Shown in pieces: positions 8,551-17,091 of a stretch of 64,000 bases of DNA (position 1 is the first letter of the stretch; each line of letters starts with the position of its first letter). The stretch is from Corynebacterium marambiense (GTDB lineage Bacteria; Actinomycetota; Actinomycetes; Mycobacteriales; Mycobacteriaceae). The notes beneath the pieces are model-generated. The model was not told where the DNA came from. It made no database searches and worked only from the letters and a program-made list of their open reading frames with translations. The stretch spans positions 82,285 to 146,284 of the forward strand of contig NZ_JAEIOT010000008.1 in NCBI RefSeq assembly GCF_016342275.1. Reading direction: 5' to 3'. The translations under genes and the position numbers were made by a program.

Positions 8551-9981
8551 GTGCCCGCAAAGAAGAAGATCGCCAACGTCCTGTCCACCCGCTACGCGTC
8601 CACCGAGCTGACCAACCTGTGGAGTCCGGAAGCCAAGATCATCATGGAGCGCCAGCTCTGGATCGCGGTCATGAAGGCCCAGAAGGACCTCGGGGTGGAC
8701 ATCCCAGCCGATGCCATCGCCGCGTACGAGAAGGTGATCGACCGGGTCGATCTGGAGTCGATCGCCGATCGTGAGCGCGTCACCCGACACGACGTGAAGG
8801 CCCGCATCGAGGAGTTCAACGCCCTCGCCGGACACGAGCAGATCCACAAGGGCATGACCAGCAGGGATCTGACCGAGAACGTGGAACAACTCCAGATCCA
8901 CCGCTCCCTCGAGCTCGTTCGTGACAAGGCCGTTGCGGTGATCGCGCGCATCGGTGAACGCGCCGCGGAATACCAGTCGGTCGTCATGGCCGGGCGCTCC
9001 CACAACGTCGCGGCCCAAGCCACCACACTCGGCAAGCGGTTCGCCTCCGCCGCGGACGAGATGCTCGTCGCCGTCGAACGCACCGAGGGCCTGCTCGCCC
9101 GCTACCCGCTGCGTGGCATCAAGGGCCCGATGGGTACCGCTCAGGACATGCTCGATCTCATGGGGGGCAACGAGACCAAGCTCGCTTCCCTGGAGACCCG
9201 GATCGCCGATCACCTCGGCTTTTCCCGTGTCTTCGACTCGGTCGGTCAGGTCTACCCGCGTTCCCTCGACTTTGATGCGGTCTCCGCGCTCGTCCAGCTG
9301 GGTGCAGGCCCCTCGTCCCTGGCGCACACCATTCGGCTGATGGCGGGCAATGAGACCGTCACCGAGGGCTTTAAGGAGGGCCAGGTCGGTTCCTCCGCCA
9401 TGCCACACAAGATGAACGCCCGTTCCTGCGAGCGCGTCGGCGGACTGCAGATCATCCTCCGTGGTTATCTCACGATGCTCGCGGACCTCTCCGGTCAGCA
9501 GTGGAACGAGGGGGACGTGTTCTGCTCCGTCGTCCGCCGGGTCGCGCTGCCCGACGCTTTCTTCGCGCTCGATGGACAGTTCGAGACCTTCCTCACCGTC
9601 CTCGATGAGTTCGGGGCGTTCCCCGCGATGATCGACCGGGAGCTGGAGCGCTACCTCCCATTCCTCGCCACCACCCGCATCCTCATGGCCGCTGTCCGTG
9701 CGGGGCTCGGTCGGGAGACCGCCCACGAGGTGATCAAGGACAACGCCGTGGCCTGCGCCCTCAACATGCGGGAAAACGGCGGGGACCAGGATCTGGTTGA
9801 CCGGCTGGCCGCAGATGATCGGCTTCCCCTTGACCGGGCGCAGCTTGTCGAGGCACTAGCTGACCGGCACGCGTTCATCGGTGCCGCGGAGAGCCAGGTA
9901 TCCAGGGTCCTCACCCGGATCCAGGACCTAGTCAACCGGTATCCCGTGGCGGCTGCCTACCGCCCCGGTGAGATCCTCTGA
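8551..9981 (+). CDS. purB: Adenylosuccinate lyase
   Basis: 476 residues. It cleaves SAICAR to AICAR plus fumarate, and adenylosuccinate to AMP plus fumarate. Visible hallmarks are the MTSRDLTENVEQLQ block, the catalytic-His-like GRSHNVAAQ region and the fumarase/aspartase signature GSSAMPHKMN (flexible loop with catalytic Ser). The start was set by the leaderless promoter directly upstream. It stands as its own transcription unit between ktrA and the esterase gene. Confidence 0.97.
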   Translation: MPAKKKIANVLSTRYASTELTNLWSPEAKIIMERQLWIAVMKAQKDLGVDIPADAIAAYEKVIDRVDLESIADRERVTRHDVKARIEEFNALAGHEQIHKGMTSRDLTENVEQLQIHRSLELVRDKAVAVIARIGERAAEYQSVVMAGRSHNVAAQATTLGKRFASAADEMLVAVERTEGLLARYPLRGIKGPMGTAQDMLDLMGGNETKLASLETRIADHLGFSRVFDSVGQVYPRSLDFDAVSALVQLGAGPSSLAHTIRLMAGNETVTEGFKEGQVGSSAMPHKMNARSCERVGGLQIILRGYLTMLADLSGQQWNEGDVFCSVVRRVALPDAFFALDGQFETFLTVLDEFGAFPAMIDRELERYLPFLATTRILMAAVRAGLGRETAHEVIKDNAVACALNMRENGGDQDLVDRLAADDRLPLDRAQLVEALADRHAFIGAAESQVSRVLTRIQDLVNRYPVAAAYRPGEIL

Positions 9982-10049
9982 CAGCTGTTGGCACGCCGTT
10001 CCACAGCTGACTGACAGGATCCCGCAAGCACGTTCGTGGCTCGACACGA

Positions 10050-10062
10050 TAGATTCGTCCGC
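10050..10062 (+). promoter_or_regulatory. Leaderless -10 box of the esterase-MprF operon
   Basis: TAGATT (10050-10055) ends 7 bases before the ATG at 10063. It argues against the in-frame start at 10036. Confidence 0.55.
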
Positions 10063-11325
10063 ATGACCGAACTACCCGCCATCCCGATCACGGGGTCCAC
10101 CGCTGCCGCGGTGACCATTTTCATCCTCGCGGCAGCCGCTGTCCTCGCGGCCGTGGGAGCCCGCAGACCAGGACTCAGGCGCCGGACCCTGTGGGCGGCC
10201 GTCACGGGCCTCGCGCTCGCGGTCCTCTCCTGGCTGATCATCGAACACGTCTGGAGGCCGTTCCCGGACTCGCTGCCGTTCCGGATCTATCTCGCCGGGG
10301 CGGTGGCGTTCTTCGTCATCGCCGCCCTAGTGCTGCAGAAGGGCAGGCGGCTGATCCTGGTCATCCCGGCGGTGCTCGGGGTGGTGGCGACCGCGGCGGT
10401 GGTTAACCAGATCTACCAGAGCTACCCCACACTCCGGTCCCTCGATCCGACTCCCGTCGCGGTAGAGATGACCTACGCGGACTTCCGGGACCGGACGGAG
10501 ACACCGAAGATCAAGGGCCACGATGCCGCGGCCCTGGTCACACTCCCGCTGGACGCCACCGAATCGAAGTTCACGCACCGGGACGCGATCGCCTGGATCC
10601 CGCCGGCGTACTTCTCCGATCCGGACCTCAAGCTCCCCGTCATCGTGCTCCTCGCCGGGAACCCTGGTGCTCCGGATCAGTGGTTTAATGCAGGCGGCGC
10701 CAGTGATACCCTCGCGGACTATCAGGCCCGACACGGCGGAGTCACCCCGATCGTGATCAGCGTGGATGGTACCGGGAGCTTCGGCGCGAACCCGCTGTGC
10801 ATCAACGGTGAGCGCGGACAGGTCCAGACCTGGCTCGCCGTCGACGTTCCCGCGGGGATCCGGGAGAAACTCCGGGTCGACCCCGACCAATCCCGGTGGA
10901 CGATCGGTGGACTGAGCTACGGCGGAACGTGCTCGCTGCAGGTTCTGGTCAACCATCCGAACTCCTACGGCACCTTCCTCAACTACTCGGGGCAAGCTGA
11001 ACTCGGCACCGGCAACCACAAGGAAACCGTGGACGAGTACTTCGGCGGCAGCGAACTCTCCTTCATCCGGGCGAACCCCGCGGATCAGCTGGCCGAGGCC
11101 ATCAGGGAGGGCTCCACCGCCTACACCGGGATCGCCGGGAGATTCGTCGCCGGTGAGGACGATCACGAGGCGATCGGGGACCTGAAGACAATGCAGAAGG
11201 TGACGAGCGATGCGGGTATGCAAACCGAGTTCTTCACGGTCCACGGAAGCCACGACTACAAGACATGGCGCAACGCGTTCCGGGAGACCCTCGACTTCGC
11301 GGCTCAGCGGGGAGGTCTGAGCTGA
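10063..11325 (+). CDS. Membrane-anchored esterase (alpha/beta-hydrolase), candidate aminoacyl-lipid hydrolase
   Basis: 420 residues. Four hydrophobic segments occupy about residues 8-125. A large extracytoplasmic esterase domain of the PF00756 type follows, with nucleophile elbow GLSYGG, acidic residue in VAGEDDHEA and His in VHGSHDYKTW. The ATG of the following lipid aminoacylation gene overlaps its stop by one base, so the two are co-translated. In corynebacteria and enterococci, hydrolases that remove amino acids from aminoacyl-phosphatidylglycerol or -diacylglycerol are known beside the synthase. That role is inferred here from context only; a mycolyl-ester or other cell-wall esterase is possible. 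Confidence 0.78.
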   Translation: MTELPAIPITGSTAAAVTIFILAAAAVLAAVGARRPGLRRRTLWAAVTGLALAVLSWLIIEHVWRPFPDSLPFRIYLAGAVAFFVIAALVLQKGRRLILVIPAVLGVVATAAVVNQIYQSYPTLRSLDPTPVAVEMTYADFRDRTETPKIKGHDAAALVTLPLDATESKFTHRDAIAWIPPAYFSDPDLKLPVIVLLAGNPGAPDQWFNAGGASDTLADYQARHGGVTPIVISVDGTGSFGANPLCINGERGQVQTWLAVDVPAGIREKLRVDPDQSRWTIGGLSYGGTCSLQVLVNHPNSYGTFLNYSGQAELGTGNHKETVDEYFGGSELSFIRANPADQLAEAIREGSTAYTGIAGRFVAGEDDHEAIGDLKTMQKVTSDAGMQTEFFTVHGSHDYKTWRNAFRETLDFAAQRGGLS

Positions 11326-13823
11326 TGGCCGGCGGGAAACAGGAAGCACAACGGCGGAACACGCCGCGCACCGTGGGGCGTAGTGCCGTGCGCACTGCGT
11401 CGACCGGTATCCACTGGGCGGGAAACCTCCTCATCAGTGCGCCGATCACCCTCGTCGCGCTCATCATCAACTGGCTGTTGTTCATCATCTGGCGGGGCGA
11501 CGGGGACGCGTTGGAGGAGGCGTTTGGCGCGGCCGCCCCGAGCCTTCATCCCTGGGCGGTCCTCACCGCGGGGCTGACCGGACCGACGCTGTCGACGGTG
11601 CTCCTCGGATCCCTGACACTGGTGTCCCTGGGGCTGTTGGCGGAGCGTCGCCTCGGGAGCTACAGGTACGCCATCGCAGCGGTCGTCATTCAGGCGTTCG
11701 CGGTGATCGTCGGGCTTACCGCGGCACAGATGGTCGTCATCACCGACAGTCACTGGGGTGAGATCCTCGACGGTCAGCACACTCTCACGCCGGTGTCCTG
11801 GGTGTTCGGAACCGCAGCGTTCGCCTCGGCCTCGATGAAGGCGCTCTGGAGGCGTCGGGTCAGGGCCGTCGTCCTCGCGTTCTCCCTCACCCTGTTCCTC
11901 TATTCGGGAATCGTCGCCGACTTCGTGCGCCTCGCGGCTGTGATCATCGGCCTGCTCATCGGGCAGTGGCTGGTGGAGCGCTCCCTCCGTCCGGGGTCTA
12001 TCTCTTTCCGGGAGAGCCGCACCCTGCTCGCGATCGCGATGCTCGCCGTGGCGGTCGGTCCGTTCGTCGCCGGGCTCAACCCAGACTCCGCTGGCCCCTT
12101 GTCCGGGGTGGCGGTCCTGACCTTCGACCCGGGGGTCAGCCCGCGGCATGCCCTCGAGATCTGCGGTGCACAGCCGGCCTCGATGGCCTGCGCCGAGGCG
12201 ACGAATGAACTGCGGGAGTCGGGGCTCGGCCCGTTCCTGCTCAACCAGCTTCCGGTCATTCTCATGGCCGTCATTGCTCTCGGGATCGCGAGGGGACGCC
12301 GACTGGCATTCGGTGTCGCCGTGCTCACTCTGTCCGCGACCGTCGTAGTCTTGACCCTCGAGATGCTGACGCTTCTCGAGGAGTTCGGCGGAAGACTGTA
12401 CGCCTGGTCGAATCTCGCCGGTGTCGTCCTGCCATGGATCGTGATCCTTGCGCTACTCATCCGGTACCGTCGGCTCTTCCGTGTGCGCGTGCACCGCGGC
12501 GCGGTACACGCCCTGGCTCGGAGGACCCTGCTACTGCTCCTCGGAACCGGGATGGCCTGGATCCTGGGTGCATTAGCGCTCCGGAACGACTTCCTTCCGC
12601 GAGCGGATCTCCCGTCGGTCCTGCGGTCCTGGTTGCTGCACTACATCCCGCCGGTGCTCGGCGACAACATCGACCATGAGCTGGTGCCCGTGGGTGAGCT
12701 GAGTTGGGTGCTGTCCGTCTGGATCGGCGTCGTCTTCTGGGCGGGTGTGGCACTCTGTCTGTTCATCGCGATCACCTCCACCGGGGACCCGGAAGACACC
12801 CGGAACCGGAAACGAGCGGCGGAGCTACTGGATGCGGGCACCGGCGACCATCTCTCCGCGATGACGCTCTGGCCCGGCAACCGGTACTTCGTCACTGACG
12901 ACGGCTACGTGGCTTACCGGGTGCATGCTGATGTCGCCGTCACAGTCGGGGAACCGGTCGTGGCGGGTGCCTCGGATCCGCAGGATCTCGCCCGTCGGTT
13001 CGAGGACTTTGCCGCGACCCGTGGGCGCAGGGTCGCCTGGTACTCGGTCCGCGCCGGGTTCGCGGAAGCCCGTGCTTCCGCGGACTTCCGGTCGGTGCAG
13101 GTGGCCTCGGAAGCTGTCTGTGACACCACCGCCGTGGAGTTCCGCGGCAAGAAGTTTCAGGATGTCCGCACCGCGAGGAACCGCGCCGGGAAAGAGGGGA
13201 TCCGGGCGGAATGGACCTCGTGGAATGAACTCGGCCCCGGGATGCGGGACCAGATCATCGAGCTGAGTGAGGAATGGGTCGCGGACAAGGCGCTGCCTGA
13301 GATGGGCTTCACCCTGGGCGGCATCAACGAGATCGTGGCACCGGATGTCGCCTTGATGCTCGCTCTCGACGACGACGACCGGGTGCACGGGGTGACGAGT
13401 TGGTTGCCGGTCCGCCGCGACGGGCGGGTCGTCGGGAGGATGCTGGACTTCATGCGCCGCGACACCGAAGGATTTCGGCCGGTCGTCGAGTTCCTCATCG
13501 CAGAGACCATGCTGCAGGCCCAGGCTGACGGGCTCGAGTGGATCTCACTCTCGGGGGCGCCCCTCGCCCATACGGGGGGAGTGGACACCGGCGGCGTTAC
13601 TGCCGTGCTGGATCGTGTTGGCGCGTTCCTGGAGCCCCTCTACGGGTTCAAGTCGCTGGCTGCATTCAAGTCGAAGTTCCATCCCCGCCACGAGTCCTGG
13701 TACCTCTGCTATCGGGATGAACTGGCGCTGCCGTCGATTGCTGTGGCGGTCGGGCGGTGCTATGTGCCACAGATGGAGATCAGTCAGGCCGTTCACGTGG
13801 CGCGGGTATGGGCGCAGGGCTAG
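11325..13823 (+). CDS. MprF-like aminoacyl-phosphatidylglycerol synthase/flippase (DUF2156)
   Basis: 832 residues from the ATG at 11325. The first ~500 residues carry some 12-14 membrane helices with a rhomboid-like or flippase-like layout. Residues ~520-830 form the cytosolic DUF2156 synthase domain ([59 protein letters not shown]). MprF enzymes transfer Ala or Lys from tRNA to phosphatidylglycerol and reduce cationic peptide binding. There is no fused lysyl-tRNA synthetase, unlike mycobacterial LysX. The TAG stop at 13821 forms the first half of the purC -10 box. Confidence 0.88.
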   Translation: MAGGKQEAQRRNTPRTVGRSAVRTASTGIHWAGNLLISAPITLVALIINWLLFIIWRGDGDALEEAFGAAAPSLHPWAVLTAGLTGPTLSTVLLGSLTLVSLGLLAERRLGSYRYAIAAVVIQAFAVIVGLTAAQMVVITDSHWGEILDGQHTLTPVSWVFGTAAFASASMKALWRRRVRAVVLAFSLTLFLYSGIVADFVRLAAVIIGLLIGQWLVERSLRPGSISFRESRTLLAIAMLAVAVGPFVAGLNPDSAGPLSGVAVLTFDPGVSPRHALEICGAQPASMACAEATNELRESGLGPFLLNQLPVILMAVIALGIARGRRLAFGVAVLTLSATVVVLTLEMLTLLEEFGGRLYAWSNLAGVVLPWIVILALLIRYRRLFRVRVHRGAVHALARRTLLLLLGTGMAWILGALALRNDFLPRADLPSVLRSWLLHYIPPVLGDNIDHELVPVGELSWVLSVWIGVVFWAGVALCLFIAITSTGDPEDTRNRKRAAELLDAGTGDHLSAMTLWPGNRYFVTDDGYVAYRVHADVAVTVGEPVVAGASDPQDLARRFEDFAATRGRRVAWYSVRAGFAEARASADFRSVQVASEAVCDTTAVEFRGKKFQDVRTARNRAGKEGIRAEWTSWNELGPGMRDQIIELSEEWVADKALPEMGFTLGGINEIVAPDVALMLALDDDDRVHGVTSWLPVRRDGRVVGRMLDFMRRDTEGFRPVVEFLIAETMLQAQADGLEWISLSGAPLAHTGGVDTGGVTAVLDRVGAFLEPLYGFKSLAAFKSKFHPRHESWYLCYRDELALPSIAVAVGRCYVPQMEISQAVHVARVWAQG

Positions 13824-13834
13824 ACTGTGTCGAC
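13821..13834 (+). promoter_or_regulatory. Leaderless -10 box of purC, built on the upstream stop codon
   Basis: TAGACT (13821-13826) begins with the TAG stop of the MprF-like gene and ends 8 bases before the purC ATG at 13835. Confidence 0.6.
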
Positions 13835-14728
13835 ATGCGCCCCGAACTCTCCCAGTACAACCATCTCTCAGCCGGAAAGGTCCGCGAGATCTACGAGATC
13901 GACGAGGATAACCTGCTGATGGTCGTGTCTGACCGTATCTCCGCATACGACTACGTCCTCGACACAGAGATTCCCGACAAGGGCCGCATCCTGACGGCGA
14001 TGACGGTCTGGTTCTTCGACGCCATCGACTTCCCGAATCACCTCGCGGGTCCCATCGACGATGAGCGGATCCCGGAGGAGGTCCTTGGGCGGGCCCTCGT
14101 GTGCAAGAAGCTGGAGATGATCCCCTTCGAATGCGTGGCCCGTGGTTACCTCACCGGCTCGGCGCTGACCGAGTACCAGGAAACCGGTGCTGTCTGCGGA
14201 ATCGAGCTTCCCGAGGGGCTGCGGGAGTCCTCGCGTCTCCCGCACCCGATCTTCACCCCGGCCACCAAGGCCGAGTTCGGTGATCACGACGAGAACGTCA
14301 CCTTCGAGGAGGTTGCCGAGCGTCTCGGTGAAGCCCGCGCGACGGAGCTGCGTGACGCGACCCTGGCCATCTACACTCGGGCCGCGGAGCTCGCTCTCGA
14401 GCATGACTTGATTCTCGCGGATACCAAGCTCGAGTTCGGTGTCGACGAGAACGGCCATCTTGTCCTCGCGGACGAGGTCCTCACCCCGGATTCCTCCCGG
14501 TACTGGCCTGCGGATGTCTACGAGGAGGGGAAGGTCCAACCGAGTTTCGATAAACAGTTCGTGCGCAACTGGCTCACCGGGCCGAAGTCCGGCTGGGACA
14601 AGTCCTCGAATACGCAGCCTCCGCCGCTTCCCGGTGGGGTCGTCGAGGCGACCCGTGAGCGTTACATTGAGGCGTATGAGCGGGTGTCCGGTCAGAAGTT
14701 CGGTAACTGGATCGGCTGCTGCGTCTGA
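13835..14728 (+). CDS. purC: Phosphoribosylaminoimidazole-succinocarboxamide synthase (SAICAR synthase)
   Basis: 297 residues from the ATG at 13835. The enzyme condenses CAIR with aspartate using ATP. Motifs visible are the [13 protein letters not shown] nucleotide-binding start, [13 protein letters not shown], the signature [23 protein letters not shown] and [13 protein letters not shown]. It is complete and single-domain. It lies alone on its own leaderless promoter, followed by hairpins that separate it from the convergent transporter gene. Confidence 0.97.
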   Translation: MRPELSQYNHLSAGKVREIYEIDEDNLLMVVSDRISAYDYVLDTEIPDKGRILTAMTVWFFDAIDFPNHLAGPIDDERIPEEVLGRALVCKKLEMIPFECVARGYLTGSALTEYQETGAVCGIELPEGLRESSRLPHPIFTPATKAEFGDHDENVTFEEVAERLGEARATELRDATLAIYTRAAELALEHDLILADTKLEFGVDENGHLVLADEVLTPDSSRYWPADVYEEGKVQPSFDKQFVRNWLTGPKSGWDKSSNTQPPPLPGGVVEATRERYIEAYERVSGQKFGNWIGCCV

Positions 14729-14749
14729 CTTGTTGTCCGTTTTCCCAAC

Positions 14750-14773
14750 CACCCCGACGTCGAGGTCGGGGTG
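14750..14773. terminator. Hairpin downstream of purC
   Basis: CACCCCGAC (14750-14758) pairs with GTCGGGGTG (14765-14773) across a 6-base loop. No T-tract follows, so it may act with the next hairpin or be Rho-assisted. Confidence 0.5.
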
Positions 14774-14908
14774 CACGCCAGCGGTCAGCAGCATGTGAAT
14801 CACGTGTGACGGCTGAGCTCCCGGAACCGACCGCCAGCTACCGGTGCCACCGCACTCGCCGCGATTCCCCTGGTCCCCGAAGTTCGGTACTGAGGAAGCG
14901 CAGACGAG

Positions 14909-14942
14909 GACGCCCGCCCCCCGATCGCACGGGGCGGGCGTC
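14909..14942. terminator. GC-rich hairpin between convergent purC and the DASS gene
   Basis: GACGCCCGCCCC (14909-14920) pairs perfectly with GGGGCGGGCGTC (14931-14942). It is placed between two convergent genes and is probably used from both sides. Confidence 0.6.
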
Positions 14943-14979
14943 GTCGTCTTTGTCGTCGGAGCCGGTGGGTGAGGCTACC

Positions 14980-16674
14980 TCAGCCGACGGGTACGGGCAG
15001 CGGGCTGTTGAGATCGAACACGGCCACACCCAGCGTCATCACGATGATGGTGATGAGGAACAGCGCGATGACATTGAGCCAGATTCCGGCCTTCAGCATG
15101 TTGTTCATGGTGACGTATCCGGAACCGTAGGCGATGGCGTTCGGTGGTGTCGCCACCGGGAGCATGAACGCGGAGGTGGCAGCCAGGGCAACCGGAATGG
15201 CCAGGTACATCTGGTTCATGCCGAGGCCGATGGCGACTCCGCCGACGACGGGGAGGAAGGTCGCGGCCGTCGCGGTGTTGGAGGTGAACTCGGTGAGGAC
15301 GAGAACGACCGCACCGAGGACGAGGACGAGGAGAACGATGGGCAGGTTCTCCAGGGCACCGACGCGTTCACCGATCCACAGGGACAGGTCCGTGGCGGAG
15401 AACTGGGTGGACAGGGCGAGTCCGCCACCGAACAGCAGGAGAACACCCCAGGGAAGTTCGAGGGCGGTGTGCCAGTCGAGCAGCGGAGTGCCCTTCTTCA
15501 GGTCCGCCGGAATGATGAACAGAATGATGCCGACGATCATCGCGATGACGGCGGAGCTGAAGTTTGACGCGAAGGTCGTGCCCTTGAAGACGAGGGGAAC
15601 GGCGATCCAGGCGACGGCCGCGAAGACGAAGACGATGCCGACGAGACGTTCACCGGAGGACATCGGGCCCATCGCCTTGAGTTCTTTCTGCATCACCTCG
15701 CGTCCACCCGGAATGTGGTCGATCTCCGGTTTGAACACAACCTTGACGAGCAGGAGCCAGCAGGCGAGAAGCAGGACCACCGCGAGGGGCACACCGACGA
15801 GCATCCATTCGCCGAAGCTGATGGGGCGACCCTGTTCGGACATGTAGCCGGCGAGCAGTGTGTTCGGTGGGGTACCGATGATCGTGCCGAGGGAACCGAT
15901 GGACGCGGCATAGGCGATGCCGAGCATGAGTGCGATACCGAAGTTCGTCTTCGGTGGCTCTGCGGGGCCACCTTCGGAATCGTCGAGGGCGTCGGGGTCC
16001 TCACCGAGTTCCCGCTTCTTGTCGGCGTCCAGGCTGTCGTTGATCAGGGTCAGGACAGAAACACCGATCGGGAGCATCATCACGGCTGTCGCCGTGTTGG
16101 AGACCCACATCGACAGGAACCCCGTGGCGAGCATGAAACCGAGGATGATCGTCGATGAGGAGGTGCCCATCGCACGGACGATGTGCAGCGAGATCCTACG
16201 GTGCAAGTTCCACCGCTGCATGGCGAGCGCGAGCATGAAGCCACCCATGAACAGGAAGATGACGTCCTGGGTGTAGGCGCCGGAGAAGTCCTTGATCTTG
16301 GCGACGTTGAAAGCCGGGAAGAGGACGAGGGGCAGGAGCGCGGTGATGGGGATCGGGATGGCTTCAGTCATCCACCAGATGCCCATGAGGGTCGCGATCG
16401 CCGCGGTTGCCCGCATCTCGTGGGTGGTGGTGTCATTCGGCATGATCCAGTAGATCAGGATCGCGAGGAGCACGCCGCCGACGAGTCCGGCCCGCTGCCG
16501 GATCAGTTCGTTGCGTTCGACGGCTTCCGCCTGCTGTCCCGGAGATTCGTGGGGTGCACCGGGGCCGATGTCGTGGTGCTCGAACGGGTCGACGTCACCG
16601 TGGGACTTCGCTGAGAGGTAGGGGTGGGACACGATGGATTCGTGTTCACCGATGTTGTCGATCGGTTTGGACAT
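14980..16674 (-). CDS. DASS-family sodium:dicarboxylate symporter
   Basis: 564 residues from the ATG at 16674, preceded by AAAGAGG. After a ~70-residue hydrophilic, His-rich amino end, 11-12 membrane segments follow. The divalent anion:Na+ symporter hallmarks are both present: an SNT motif in each half (MWVSNTATAVMMLP and TEFTSNTATAATFLP), plus the TPPNAIAYGSGYV signature near the C-terminus. Family members import succinate, fumarate, malate or citrate. An internal acidic linker (DALDDSEGGPAEPP) is unusual. It lies about 2.8 kb from a decayed dctA and may have taken over its role. Confidence 0.92.
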   Translation of the reverse strand: MSKPIDNIGEHESIVSHPYLSAKSHGDVDPFEHHDIGPGAPHESPGQQAEAVERNELIRQRAGLVGGVLLAILIYWIMPNDTTTHEMRATAAIATLMGIWWMTEAIPIPITALLPLVLFPAFNVAKIKDFSGAYTQDVIFLFMGGFMLALAMQRWNLHRRISLHIVRAMGTSSSTIILGFMLATGFLSMWVSNTATAVMMLPIGVSVLTLINDSLDADKKRELGEDPDALDDSEGGPAEPPKTNFGIALMLGIAYAASIGSLGTIIGTPPNTLLAGYMSEQGRPISFGEWMLVGVPLAVVLLLACWLLLVKVVFKPEIDHIPGGREVMQKELKAMGPMSSGERLVGIVFVFAAVAWIAVPLVFKGTTFASNFSSAVIAMIVGIILFIIPADLKKGTPLLDWHTALELPWGVLLLFGGGLALSTQFSATDLSLWIGERVGALENLPIVLLVLVLGAVVLVLTEFTSNTATAATFLPVVGGVAIGLGMNQMYLAIPVALAATSAFMLPVATPPNAIAYGSGYVTMNNMLKAGIWLNVIALFLITIIVMTLGVAVFDLNSPLPVPVG

Positions 16675-17091
16675 GGTGCCTCTTTCAACTGTGTATGTCA
16701 CAGGGGGTACCTGCGAGGGGGTGGTTTGATCGTCCGTGGTTGGCGGGACTCCGGGGATGTTCACCCGGATCATGCTTTTCACCGCTGACCCGCAGGCACT
16801 CCGTCTGCGTTCGGTACGAGACGGTACTCGACTTAAATGTAGCGGGCGGACGTGTTCATTCGTTAACAATCGTTGTGGCACTATGTTTCAGCTCTCCCGT
16901 GAGCGACGAAAACAGTGGTCAGTTCCGTCCTGACCCAGAAAATAGGGGGTGGTTTGAGGGGGTGGATTCACCAGTACGGTCAATAGCCCGAACTGACGGA
17001 TACGGCGGGAAATGCCCCTCCTCCTCCGGGCTGTTCCGCGGGGCCTGTTCCGGGAACGCGGGGCCAGCGGTGCGCGAGTAGCATCAACGAA
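16675..17091. other. Divergent intergenic region between the DASS transporter and ptrB
   Basis: About 417 bases without a credible gene. The middle (about 16830-16890) is AT-rich, with TACATT on the minus strand at 16836-16841 as a possible -10 for the transporter, and a CGTTAACAATCGTTG stretch that could bind a regulator. The right edge holds the ptrB leaderless box. Confidence 0.45.
17079..17091 (+). promoter_or_regulatory. Leaderless -10 box of ptrB
   Basis: TAGCAT (17079-17084) ends 7 bases before the ATG at 17092. Confidence 0.55.

Noticed and set aside
8041..9726. 561-codon minus-strand frame over ktrA/purB
   Set aside because: Shadow of two genes with clear family signatures.
16675..16720. 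GlxR-like site TGTG...TCACA upstream of the DASS gene
   Set aside because: The two halves are separated by the wrong spacing (13 bp in total instead of 16).
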